Shown: positions 31,555 through 42,286 of the stretch, one piece after another | Layout of the letters: the number at the start of each line of letters is the position of its first letter | Position numbering within the stretch: the first letter of the stretch is position 1 | Assembly (NCBI GenBank): GCA_028583415.1 | Contig: CM053273.1 | Coordinates: 86,197,574-86,261,573, forward strand | Source: Protea cynaroides | Taxonomy: Eukaryota; Streptophyta; Magnoliopsida; Proteales; Proteaceae | DNA: 64,000 nucleotides | Reading direction: 5' to 3' | The notes under the pieces: generated by a model | The model's input: only the letters and a program-made list of their open reading frames with translations | Database searches by the model: none | What the model was told of the DNA's origin: nothing | Position numbers and translations under genes: made by a program

Positions 31555-33406
31555 CTAACACAATCCCAAAGCCATTACATGTTTAGTAAATACACCAAAA
31601 GGTAAACCTTTTATAAAGGGATTAGCCAAGTTTGAGTGAGATGACACTCTCTCAACAACTACCTCATTCTTCTTAATAACATCACGAATGTAATGATATC
31701 GACCTTCAATGTGTTTGACCCGAGAATGACACTTTGGGTCTTTAGTGATGGCTATCGTAGAATTATTATCACACAAAAGTGGAATAGGTTTTTCCACACA
31801 ATCTACTATCAGCAATTCCAATAGGAACTTTCGAAGGTACACAGCTTCTTTAGCTGCCGCATTGAATGCAATATATTCAGCTTCCATAGTAGACTGCGCA
31901 ACACATTATTGTTTCTTGCTCTTCCAAGCAATAGCTCCACCATAAAAAGTGAACACAAAACCAGAGGTAGATTTTCTACTATCAACACATCCTTGATAAT
32001 CAGAATCAGAATATCCAAGGATATTCAGATGATCAGAACAATAAGTCAATCTAAAGTCTTTTGTTTGCTTTAGATACCCCAGGATCCATTGAATAGCAAT
32101 CCAATGCATTTTACCAGGATTACTCTGAAAATGACTGATCATACTAACTGCAAACGCTATGTCTGACCGAGTACAAATCATAGCATACATCAAGCTCCCC
32201 ACAGCAGAGGCATAAGGACACAATGAGTCATTCAATTTTTTCGTTGGAGACTTACGACTATCATTTTGGGAAATTGGTCTGAGATAATTATAAAGAATTT
32301 GTCCTCCCACACAATCAGTCATGTGGAACCTCATTAGCATGGTATCAATATATTTCTCTTGAGACAAGCTTAGTTTTCTTTGTCGACGGTCTCGCTCAAT
32401 TTTGATACCCAGAATATAAGAAGCTTCACCCAAGTCTTTCATTTCAAATGTGGTAAATAACCATTGTTTCACTTCCATCAACATGTGGACATCATTTCCT
32501 GCAAGTAGAATATCGTCAACATATAAAGTAAGATATGCAACTTTATGCCCTTCCTTCTTCACATAAATGCAAGATTCAAAATTATTTTGTATGAATCCAA
32601 TGCCCACAATAGAATCATGAAATCGTAAATTCCATTGCCTTGAAGCCTGTTTCAGTCCATATATAGATTTTTCTAATTTGCATACTTTGTTTCATTTCCA
32701 ATAGAAATAAAACCTTCAGGCTGATCCATATAAATATCTTCATCAAGATTACCATTCAAGAACGCCGTCTTCACATCCATTTGATAAAGTTCAAAATCAA
32801 AATATGCAACCAAAGCCAACACAGCACGCACAGATTGTATATTTACTACTGGTAAAACGTTTAATCATAATCAACACCATATTCTTGAGTGTAACCCTTA
32901 GCTATAAGTCTAGCTTTGAACTTCTCAACATTTCCATGCATATCCTTCTTTCTTTTGAATATGCACTTGCAACCAACAACTTTAGTGCTCACAGGTCTAT
33001 CAATCAACCTCCACACACCATTCTTATGCATAGATTTGATTTCTTCATTCATAGCACTAATCCATTGTTGAGAATCAACATCTGACATAGCTTGTGAATA
33101 AGTAATAAGATCATCTACAACTTCATTAATGGTCACTCTTTCATAGGATTCTCCCAAATACACATAATAATCTGACATGTTCGGAGCTTTTGATGTCCTT
33201 CCACTTCTTCTTAAGGGCTCAAAATATTTCTTATCTTGATTGGTATTTGAAGAAATTATAGGAGTTGAGGACCCCTCAATGACAGAGTCTTGATGACCTC
33301 CAGTAGTGTCTACTAACTCCTCCAAAACACTTTTATCAACATCATCAGAACTCCCACTATCAAATCGATCTTCTAAGAATGTCACATTTCTGTTTTCCAG
33401 TATCAC
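31555..33406 (-). pseudogene. copia reverse transcriptase and RNase H, broken
   Basis: Three frames in order hold the RT start (EIKSMHKNGVWRLIDRP, FKARLIAKGYTQEYGVDYD), the RT catalytic core (LTLYVDDILLAGND, with the YVDD box, then YILGIKIERDRRQRKL and YASAVGSLMYAMICTRSDI), and RNase H (GYSDSDYQGCVDSRKSTSG, then MEAEYIAFNAAAKEAVYL and HYIRDVI). The segment 32608-32860 holds more RT sequence, but with frame changes. The copia RNase H normally needs Asp-Glu-Asp; GYSDSDY and MEAEY retain the first two. Confidence 0.88.
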
Positions 33407-33622
33407 TCTATCCTCAGGATCATATAATCTTTATCCTTTGGAGCGATGAGGATACCCAACCATGACACACCTTTTAATTTTTTTATAGTAATTTATTTCT
33501 ATTTGGGTCAGGAATCAAAACATGAGCAATACAGTCCCAAACCCGAATATGAGCAACACTTGCTTGCTTACCATAAAATAATTCATATGGGGTAGAATTT
33601 ACTGCTTTGGTGGGAACTCTAT

Positions 33623-34864
33623 TTAAAATATGTATGGCTGCATATAATGCCTCTCCCCAAAAAAATTTGGCAAATTAGCTCTTGCCATAATTGATCGAAC
33701 CATATCTAATAGAGTTCGATTTCGTCTTTCTGCAATTCCATTAGCCTCTGGAGTATGAGGTGGAGTACAAAAATGTTTAATACCATTTTCAAGACAATAC
33801 AATTCAAAATCATCAGACATATATTCTCCACCTCGATCTGAATTTAGTGACTTAATCATTTGTCCAGTCGTCTTTTCAGCCTCAAGACGAAATGATTTGA
33901 AAAACTCCAAAGCCTCAGACTTATGTTTTAACAGATGTACAAAACCAAATCTAGAAAAGTCATCGGTGAAAGTAATAAAATAACGAAAGCCACCTCTTGC
34001 ACTAATACTCATAGGTCCACATACATCAGTATGAACCTTTTCTAACACATGAGCACATCTTTCACTTTTTGTATAGGATTTCTTGATCATTTTATCAGAA
34101 ATACAACTTTCACAAGTGAAAAATTTTTCTAGAGTCACTCTAGTCAAAACGCTAGAATTAATCAATCTGTCAATTCTATTTATATTGATATGTCCCAACC
34201 TCAAATGGCAAAGATAAGTAGCATTATCTTTTATATCAAGTTCAACATTGCATATAACATTACCACATAATTGCACTTGATACATATTGTTATTTCTAAA
34301 ACCATGTAACACAACTTTATCATTTTGCTTCATTAAAAATCTTCCATTACCAAAATAAAATTCATATCCAAGTTTTTCCAACATTGAAACAGATAACAAG
34401 TTTCTTCTAAGACTAGGTGCATACAAACATTTAACTAGATCAAAATTTGTTCCATCATTCAGCTTCAATTCAAAAACTCCAACTCCTTCAATATGCGCCT
34501 TATCATCATTTCTCATGTAAATGAAACTGGTACTATCACTTATTCTCTTGAGTTCCTTGAACCCCTGCAAGGTATTAGAAACATACACAGTAGCTCCAGA
34601 ATTAGCCCACCAAGATCCAGACTTAATAATTGTAGTATTTATTTCATCAAGAATCAAGGTGGCAAACATACCTTGGCCTTGCTTTCCACCAGACTTTAAG
34701 AAAGAATAGCATTGAGCCTTCTTATGTCCAGGCTTCTCATGTGTTGGCTTATCTGCATTCCCATCAATAGCATTGACCACAAAATTCTTCTTTCTTAACT
34801 TAGCATCTTCATGACCAGTGACTTTAGATAAGAGATCATCAACAGTCCAATCCAAACCAGACAC
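33623..34864 (-). pseudogene. copia gag end, protease, GAG-pre-integrase and integrase
   Basis: This 413-codon open frame holds, in order, a decayed zinc knuckle (EKPGHKKAQCYSF), the protease active-site region (SWWANSGATVYVS), the GAG-pre-integrase motif (LCHLRLGHININRI, CESCISDKM) and the integrase core. The DDE residues are visible in VHTDVCGP, LNSDRGGEY and NGIAERRNRT. The protease catalytic Asp is replaced by Asn in NSGA, so the protease would be dead even in an open frame. The frame has no ATG at its start and is the middle part of a former polyprotein. It ends by a frame change near 33660, after which integrase motifs resume in another frame. Confidence 0.88.
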
Positions 34865-35400
34865 AAAATAAATTTACCTTACAGTTTCATAAGAATTAGG
34901 CAAAGAAGATAAAATAGTGGATATCTTAGTTTTCTCATCAATAGACCTTCCTTGCAAGCCTAACTCATCAGCAATGACAATCATGTTGTTTACATGCTCT
35001 CTGACATCCCCTCCTTCTGACAATTTAGTTCTGATAAATTTTTTCCATAGCCTTCAATATGCTGACTAGATTTCTTACCAAATTTCAATTCAAGACTATC
35101 AAGAATGACTTTGGTAGATACACTATTCATATAGTCAACCATAAGAGAATCTACCATGTATCCCAACATTAAATATTTCACTTTATTATCTGTCTCTGTC
35201 TATTTTTGATAGGCAACCTTAGCAGATTTAGTAGAATGCACATCAAGCACAGGAGGACATTCCTCTTGAATACAAAGAGAAAAATTATGAAAGCCAATGA
35301 ACAAGTCAATTCTACGCTTCCATTCAGCATAATTGGGTCCAGTCAAGATGCAGTTTTTCATAATATCAGACATGTTCAAAGAGCTAGACGATCTTGCCAT
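34865..35400 (-). pseudogene. copia gag, interrupted by stops
   Basis: The frame starting with ATG at 35400 encodes MARSSSSLNMSDIMKNC and GPNYAEWKRRIDLFIG, the N-terminal region of copia gag (UBN2/DUF4219-like). A TAG stop at about 35200 interrupts it. The same frame resumes with KVKYLMLGYMVDSLM and DSLELKFGKKSSQHIEGYG, typical of the gag middle region, before another change. At least two disabling changes are visible. Confidence 0.8.
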
Positions 35401-35534
35401 CTGCCATAAGCATGCAATATGCATAATAAGCTTGGAGACTAAAGCCCATTCCAATTGCATAAACATAATGCAACATAGATCATCATTTAATGGGATAATA
35501 ACAAAATAACAAAGAGACCTATGATTTCTCAAAT

Positions 35535-35800
35535 CCCTCCCGTATCCGATGGGTGTAGGGAAGAATCCAATTGATCAAGGCTCATTAAGAATTAATTAAA
35601 CTTTAATATAAGGATATGTTAAATTCGTCACGTATCCGATGGGCGTAGGAAAGAATTTAACCTATCACCGTATCTATTCGATGGACAGTGACACGAGGGG
35701 TTTACATGTCCATCCATAGTCTTATCTCATCCATGTGATTAACCGATGGGTGTCAACATGTCTAAGCATCGGAACTATGAATGAAACAACCCCAAACTCA
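35535..35800. repeat. Repeated CGTATCCGATGGGYGTAGG motif in the copia leader
   Basis: The words cgtatccgatgggtgtaggg (35542), cgtatccgatgggcgtagg (35631) and two weaker relatives (cgtatctattcgatgg at 35669; accgatgggtgtc at about 35743) lie between gag and the 5' LTR. They belong to the 1.1-kb leader of the copia element. Confidence 0.75.
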
Positions 35801-36267
35801 ATTTACACAAGATATTCAAACTAACTCCCAACTGAAATTGGGATTAGATAAAAATAAATATATATTAGAGTACATATGAATTCAGCTTAAAATTGAAGGC
35901 CCAATTAGTAGGCACAATATAGCTTGAAAAACAAACATGGCATTACCACATATACCATTATTACGTACTTGGCTTGATAGCTTGATGATTTAATAGTTTA
36001 ATGGCTAAGTGGCTTGATGGCTAAATAATAATGACTTTATGTCTTCTTAGAATTTCCATCTTCCAACATCCAAAAATATGAGTATTAATTCTCCATCCCT
36101 CCATTATGATAAGGTAAATCAAAAGACAAGTCTTTTAAATTCCATGATGGTTTATCAATTTTAAGATGAAATGTCAACTTACCCTTTGATCTTCCTCATA
36201 AAGTTTCTAATAAAATTTCTTTTTATTTAAAATTTTTTTTTTCAAGTCCCAATAAGACTCTTCATTT

Positions 36268-36451
36268 CTAATTTATAGGATATTAAGCATTAATGATGAT
36301 AAATTTATCATAGCTATTAAACAAAAATTATTAGACTGTTCTTCTTCCATTTCTTGTTTTCTAATTTATGAGATATTATTAATAAGCATAAATGATGATA
36401 AATTCATCATAGCTATTAAACAAAAATTATAAGACTGCTCATCTTCCATTT
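36268..36451. repeat. 92-bp tandem duplication in the copia leader
   Basis: The units tctaatttataggatatt... (from 36268) and ctaatttatgagatatt... (from 36361) both continue with aatgatgataaatt.atcata and gctattaaacaaaaatta to a cttccatttc end. Confidence 0.8.
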
Positions 36452-36674
36452 CGTATTTTTGGAGAAAGCTTTAGAGAAAAACAAACCCTGTTTAACACAA
36501 TCAACTAAAATTACTATGAAGTATGAAGGCGTCACAATTTGTCATAAGAAGAAAAACAAAAAGAAAACAACCACTACTCGTTGATATGATCAAACACATA
36601 TATGAGAAACATAGACAATTCTAGGATATGAATCTTAGACAAGGAGAATTTTAACAGAACCATCATGCTTGTGC

Positions 36675-37755
36675 TATTAAAAAAAACATCCTAGATGAAT
36701 CTCAATGTCACTGTTAACCTCATACCAAAGATGAAAAATATATCACGAATATCATGTCACTTGTTTAATCTAAGAAATTAAAAAGAGTGTGATACCTTTT
36801 TTGACGATTTGAAACTTTCTTTTGTTGAAGCACTCTACCTTTGATGAAGAACTCTTTCTTTTTGTTGAAGAACCCTTGATGATTATACAAACAAAATCAC
36901 TTGATGTCCAAGGATCTCACAAGCAATCAAGGTGCTCACCCCAGCTGGACAGGTATATCATATCTTGGTATTTTGAGCTTTTTCCTCCCCTTGCCTGTGT
37001 GATCTTGAGATGTTTTATATCTCCAGGGTGGAGATGACCAGCCATAAAGTCCAACCCTAAGTGAGATGCTAGCCTCCTAATGTCATATTCAGATTGCCTT
37101 TTGGCATACCTTGACAATTATCACAAGTGCCCCTAAATAATAAATAGGGACACAAAATACAACACTGCCATTTTTCATAAAACCAAAAAATTTTTGCAAA
37201 GAAAAATAAAAATAATATTTTATATTTATAAATAAAAAAATATTTGATGCAAAATCAAACACGATAACGTTATTCAAATTGACAGTTTGTAGGTACGCAT
37301 ACACTCTTATAATTGTCAAGTCACTGACAATGAACATTAGGCACTAAGGTCACCACTCAACATACACCTGGTCTTATCATGAAGGACTTCACAGACCATA
37401 TGTGCACTGACCATCGAGAGACTAGTCCTCATGTCTCTCATAGTATGAGCAATTTTGACTTGCACCCCTCAAACCTATCATGGTCCAATCAATGCCTATG
37501 TAAGCACATAGTGCATCATGATAGGTGCGGTCAAGCCAAGGACTACAAAGTGGCTCATTTGAATAATCATCTGCAAAACCAGTCTATTAATACAATAGAC
37601 AAAAAACAATGGTACCATATAACAAATTTATAAGCCACAAAACATGTAAACCACATGTCACATATATATACCTCAAAATAGAGATAGAGATGCCCAAAGA
37701 GAATACATAAAAAATAACATAGTAAACACCTATGTTGGGCCACACAAATCCAACA
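36675..37755 (-). repeat. 5' LTR of the copia element
   Basis: Full-length match of 30461-31540. On the minus strand it starts TGTTGGATTTGTGTGGCC at 37755. The bases following its inner end (minus strand gcacaagcatgatgg) do not contain TGGTATCAGAGC. Most differences from the other LTR are C/T or G/A transitions, as expected of methylated, ageing repeats. Confidence 0.92.
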
Positions 37756-37760
37756 AAATT

Positions 37761-38590
37761 TTCATGGATCTTCCCTTTCTAATGGCAAACAAACAAAAAA
37801 ACATCTTTTAGATTAAAAAAAATACATTGACATCCCTTGAAATAGATGTTGTTAGAGTTAATTGTTAAGGGCAAGTTAATGACTAATTTAGTATTGTTCT
37901 CATATTGATTCAGTAAACTGTATCGACCAGGTACCCATATTGATTACGGCTGATAAATTGATACGACACCGTCATACCGATACCTAAAACTATGGCTTGA
38001 GGGTACTGAAACTGAGCCAAATCTACTTTATATTACAAGTGTTGTTAGTTCTGCAAATATTTGGTCGTTATTTTTCTCAATTAATTTGTACACTGGTAAA
38101 AAACTATTTTTTCCCCTGGATAATATGATTATGGGAACCAAAAAAGGATTATAAAAATGCATATAAAAAAATAAAATAAAATAAGACTAATTAGATTTAC
38201 TATGGTTGACATGTCATCAAATTTTTTGATCAGATAGATCTCAAGATCCCTTATTTACTTATCTAGTTTCAGTTTTAAAAGAAATTGACTAGACGGCAAA
38301 ACAAACCATTGAAGAAGTCCAAGAGAGTACAAAGAAATGACAGATGCATGGACATACATGGGATTTATGCATTTAGATGGAAGAACATACGATTGAATAA
38401 TGTAAGAAGATTTTGATAAATTAAATTTGGAGTATTTCTTTTTAAAAACTCGCAGAACTTCACGCATTTCCAAGCCTTCTAAGAACTCGAAGGCAAACCT
38501 TAAATGTCCTCCTATAACTGTGCAGGAGCAAAGATGAGGGATCACATAGACTAGTCATCTTTAACTTTAGAACAGACTCATTCATACAGC
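37761..38590. other. Gene-free stretch
   Basis: AT-rich. A short segment at 37905-38000 (cgaccaggtacccatattg, gacaccgtcataccgatacc) looks like a decayed MITE. The minus-strand open frame at 38255-38545 has no domain that I recognise. Confidence 0.5.
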
Positions 38591-38591
38591 T

Positions 38592-38725
38592 CACCACAGG
38601 GCATCAATTCAAGTGTACGAGGTTTCCGCTAATCAAGGTTTGGGAAGGGGTGGATTGTACATAGCGTTACCCTTGGATCACAGAGAGAGTGTTTCTGTAT
38701 TTTGGACCTGTGATCACAAGAAAGA
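38592..38725 (-). mobile_element. Au-like tRNA-derived SINE remnant
   Basis: The plus strand reads gtgtacgaggtttccgctaa, aaggtttgggaaggggtgg, attgtacatagcgttaccc, ttggatcacagagagagtgt and ttctgtattttggacctgtg. This is the order of blocks in the reverse complement of plant Au-type SINEs (gtgcacgaggctcccgc, aaggtctggggagggt, gtacgcagccttaccc, gagaggctgtttcc, cccgtgacc). The B-box part is decayed, and neither a tail nor a target duplication was resolved. Confidence 0.65.
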
Positions 38726-38958
38726 ATATGATAACTTTACCATCACATGAAGAATCGCCCTCTAAAATCAACAAAGCTGAATTATTTAATGTCACATGGC
38801 ATGATGCAATAATGCTTCTAGACTGAAGTGTACCACATAAAATGAAGGTAACAAGAACAAGCTATCCACAACATATGAGGACCTACTAATCTGCCACACT
38901 TGCCACATGGCTGGTAAAAGTACCCAAATGCATATGTGAGGAAGCACCCCTCTATACG

Positions 38959-39136
38959 GAGACGGATTGGGATCCTCTGTAGTGAAACCAAAGTGGCAAT
39001 GAGTATCCTAGCCACTCGAAATGTATCGGGAAATCCTCACTAACCATTGAAAGTGCATCGAGATGTGGTCCGATGCACTTTGAATAGCTAAGATCCTCAC
39101 TGCCACTTTGACCTCACTACAAGGATCTTTTTCCAT
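38959..39136. mobile_element. Hairpin MITE, ~178 bp, MULE-like
   Basis: Left-arm blocks ggatcctctgtagtgaaacc, aaagtggcaatgag and gcatcgagatg are mirrored on the right by ccgatgcactttga, cactgccactttgacctcac and tacaaggatctttttcc. Arms are about 80 bp and imperfect. The ends resemble those of the ATCGTCTCC family members only in the ggatcc part. No clear TSD was found. Confidence 0.6.
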
Positions 39137-40128
39137 ACAAAAACTGCCCATAACAAATCTAGGAAGGAATTTATGATATTTTTGGCCAGTACCACATTAG
39201 TATGAACCGTTCAACAGTGAGTTAGGTCAAGGTCAGCCCAAATCTCAGTTAGAGCTAAACCTTTTTTAGGCCCATTCAAGCCCATGAATCATCAACTTGG
39301 GTGTTGATTAAAATGTTGAAGATTAACCAGACTAATGGGTTCTATCGGGGCTCTCTGTATATTCTTATGGCCTGTTTAGAAGGGATACTCTTATTAACAC
39401 TGATCCGGTGTCAACAGATCTGATGTCAAAGTTTGTTGACACCGACACTCGGTTTCCATCTGATCAGTGCGAAATTCCTGCACTTCTTCCCATTTAAATA
39501 CCAATACTGTCTTTTCATATTTGTGGTTCCTATGATGACCCAATGAGCGTACACCAATAGAAATCAATGTCAAGAAAACCACAACTGCTAAAAAGACCCT
39601 ATTTAGAATGCTATATATATGCCACGTGATCAGACACTTTCCTTTTGGAAAGCTATTGAACATGTTAATGGTTTTCTTCTTGGACCAATTCAGCCCAACT
39701 TCTTTGGAGTCTTGTTATTTTCTCTCTCCCTCTTGTTTGCACTAATTTATACATGACTGGTCTAAAATCTTAACATTGGCCCATCAATGATTTTTACTGG
39801 TTTTGTGACCCACTAATCTTTCGGCTCAAGCCCATATAAGTCAATTTCAGTCATTACTACGAGGGATTTTCTTATTGACACCTCAGAAGGTGTCTAATGA
39901 TTTAAGACCTTACTTTTTTGTCTTCATAATATTACATACATGTATTTTTTAATGAGGGTAATTGGTGTCATTTCACATCATTATTTGTAAACCAAGCATA
40001 ACAAAAACCAAAAAAAAAAAAAAAAATGAAAAACCCATTTTTGCCCTTATTTAAAAAACATTTGAAAGTAAAGTAGATGGAATTTAAAAGAAAATGTCAT
40101 AATGCAAATGCCCTTATGGAGGTGTCAT
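39137..40128. other. Gene-free stretch
   Basis: Non-coding. Words of the type ttattaacactgatccggtg (39390) and ttattgacacctcagaaggt (39872) hint at one more decayed repeat family. A poly-A run lies at 40009-40026. Confidence 0.5.
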
Positions 40129-40137
40129 CTAGATTCT

Positions 40138-40187
40138 GAACAGAAATCGTCTCCCGCCTGGGTTTGGGCGGGAGACGATGTGGATCC
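40138..40187. mobile_element. 50-bp hairpin MITE with 9-bp TSD
   Basis: The insert gaacagaaatcgtctcccgc ... gacgatgtggatcc is one hairpin: atcgtctcccgcc pairs with ggcgggagacgat around a loop of about 8 bases. The 9-bp duplication ctagattct lies at 40129-40137 and 40188-40196. TSD size and the atcgtctcc motif place it with the MULE-type hairpins at 24799 and 43651. It is little more than two termini joined together. Confidence 0.85.
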
Positions 40188-40495
40188 CTAGATTCTAGAC
40201 ACTCTCATTAACACTAAACTAGTGAAGGACCCATGTCAGATCAACCAGTGTCAGAGCAACGGCTTGGGCTTCTAATGGGATTCTATTAAACAACTTGACA
40301 CCCAATGACTTTTAAATTTTTTTTTTAAAATTTTTAACGCTTCATTTGGTTGCAAGGAAAATCAAAAGGAAGAAAAGTAAAATTTCAAACTTTAAAAATG
40401 ATACTTTAGTACTCGTTTCAACACAGGAGTATATAATTAACTTGGATTCATTCTTATTTAATTATTAACTTTTATTTTACTTTGCATCTAAATCT

Positions 40496-41166
40496 TTTGG
40501 GTTGGGGTGAACGGGCCAGTTTGGTGTCAGTTTATTATCATGCTGGCTAAATGGACTCTTATTGATCCGCTATCGGTTCTGTTTCAGTTTACTAATATGT
40601 ATATGAAATAAAAAAGTTGGATTAATGGGCTCTATCAGGCCATTATCAGGCTGGTTCGGTTTCAATGTCTGTTTCCTACATGTATATTGAATATAATGTT
40701 GGTTTAATTATCAGGTTGGTTCGGTTTCAATCTTATTGGTTTTGTTTTGTTTGGGCTTATCAATTGATCCGGTCCGGTTTCGATTTTTCATCGGGCTCTA
40801 AAAACACAACCCAAATCCTGTCCAATAAGGTCAGGGCCAAATCAGATTAGTTGGATTTTGATTTTTGATTCGTGCCCAATTCAAGCTGAACCATCCATTT
40901 AGTAAACAGGATGGTTTTGGGATTAATCAACCATCTTGGAACTGAAATGGGCAATGAACCGTCCCATTTGACACCCATATTTGAGATTTGGCCTGGAACT
41001 GAAAGGTCCCGGCCAAATCCGGTTAGTGTTGGGTTTTGATTTTTGGTTTGGGCCCAATTCAATCTGAACCATCCATTTAGTAAACAGGATGGTTTTGGGA
41101 TTAATCAATCATCTTGGAACTGAAATGGGCAATCAACCGTCCCATTTGACACCCATATTTGAGATC
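40496..41166. mobile_element. Dispersed hAT-like TIR element, copy 2, with internal duplication
   Basis: The interior matches copies at 5578-6067 and about 45540-46029 (ggctggttcggtttcaatg, tatattgaatataatgttgg, cccaaatcctgtccaataagg). It ends in catttgacaccc. A 175-bp stretch starting ggccaaatc at 40836 is repeated at 41011, including gtaaacaggatggttttggg, so the right end occurs twice. No target duplication was found. Confidence 0.55.
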
Positions 41167-41299
41167 CCATGCAAATTCATAGTGGGGATTGATGTTCTTT
41201 GATGAGGCCCAGGCCCATTTTCTTTGAATAATTGGCTTAAGGACCACTCTTGGTCCACTAGCCTACGGTTAAAGGTCAGCCTAGGAGTAGGAATTATTG

Positions 41300-41565
41300 A
41301 CTAAAGAGGCCTAAAGGCAAGGCCCACTTCAGATTTAATGACCTAAAGCTGAACGTCATGACCAAAGCCCAGCCATTATTGGCTGAGGGCCCTAAAGGGA
41401 AGGGCCACTTCAGATATACTGACCTGAAGCTGAACATCATGACCAAAGCCTAGCCATTATTGGCTGAGGCCACTAAGAGAAGGCCCACTTTAGTGACCTA
41501 ACGTCAAAACTTCATGACGGATGTCCAGCCTACTGGATGAGGGCCCTAAAGAGAAGGCCCAATTT
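41300..41565. repeat. ~80-bp tandem repeat, about 3 copies
   Basis: Units begin at ggcccacttcaga (41321), gggccacttcaga (41402) and ggcccactttag (41481), with a partial unit at 41556. They share gacctaaagctgaac, catgaccaaagcc and cagccattattggctgaggg. Confidence 0.8.
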
Positions 41566-41587
41566 CTGTCTACCAGCTAAAAGCTAG

Positions 41588-41800
41588 GTGTTAAAAATGA
41601 ATCGAAATTCTTTAACGAAATCGAACTGAGCCATTTATGCGAAAATCTTGAAACTAATTATTAAATGATTTGATTTTAAAAATGAAACCGGTTAAAACGA
41701 ACGTTTTGGATCCATTAAAACCGATTAAACATTTTACTTTAATCCCTTAAGGGCTAAAGTCTATTTTGAGCTCAAAATGAAAACATTTCACTCTTTAGCA
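41588..41800. mobile_element. Fragment of a second dispersed MITE family
   Basis: The sequence aaaaatgaaaccggttaaaa, ccattaaaaccgattaaac and taatcccttaagggctaaa matches 44130-44260 in the same order. The other copy starts ttaagggtgtcaaaaaag, a hAT-like end. Both copies lack a clear right end. Confidence 0.45.
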
Positions 41801-42142
41801 TATCGCATTCTATATTAAAAATGCATTCTCCATTCGAAGAATAAATACCAAACGCAACCTAAGTGTATAATAAAACCAGTGGCCATCTTTGATTCATGAA
41901 GAGTGTTTTGTGTTTTTTGTTTTTTTTGTTTTGTTTTTGATTTTGTTATTTGATTTTTTTGGCTAACGATGGGTTTCCATGCCTTTGGCCTGTCTGCGAG
42001 CCCATATTGACCCCACAATCGTATAGATCGGTTCATTCCGGGGTTGAATGAGAATCATTCCACTTGTACCCATAACAGGAAAGAAAGAGCACTTAACATC
42101 CCACGTGAGTGACTCCAATTGCTGTGGTATGGTCTCCACCAA

Positions 42143-42286
42143 CCCCAAACCCTAAACCTAAACCTTAAACTCTAAACCCTAATACTTAAACCATAAACTC
42201 TAATGTACAGATCTAATCATAAATCTAAAACCCTAAACCCTAAACCTTAAACCCTATATCCTAAACATTAAACCATAAACCCTAAT
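42143..42286. repeat. Degenerate telomere-like (CCCTAAA)n tract
   Basis: The tract holds about 18 matches or near-matches to the plant telomere unit CCCTAAA (aaccctaaacc, taaaccttaaactctaaacc, ctaaaaccctaaaccctaaa, ccttaaaccctata), interrupted near 42200-42225. It is internal, imperfect and all on one strand. Confidence 0.85.

Larger units (their letters stand above)
30461..37755 (-). mobile_element. Complete but inactive Ty1/copia retrotransposon (7.3 kb)
   Basis: Two direct repeats of 1.08 kb (30461-31540 and 36675-37755) flank minus-strand gag-protease-integrase-RT-RNase H sequence in the copia order. The 5-bp duplication aaatt lies at 30456-30460 and 37756-37760. A purine-rich tract (minus strand, ccaagtggaagac) directly precedes the 3' LTR. 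The usual tRNA-iMet primer site is not seen beside the 5' LTR. Stops and frame changes occur in every domain, so it cannot encode its proteins. By eye the LTRs are roughly 95% identical. Confidence 0.93.

Noticed and set aside
38255..38545. 96-codon frame on the minus strand
   Set aside because: No recognised domain, no splice context, and the flanks are repeat debris.
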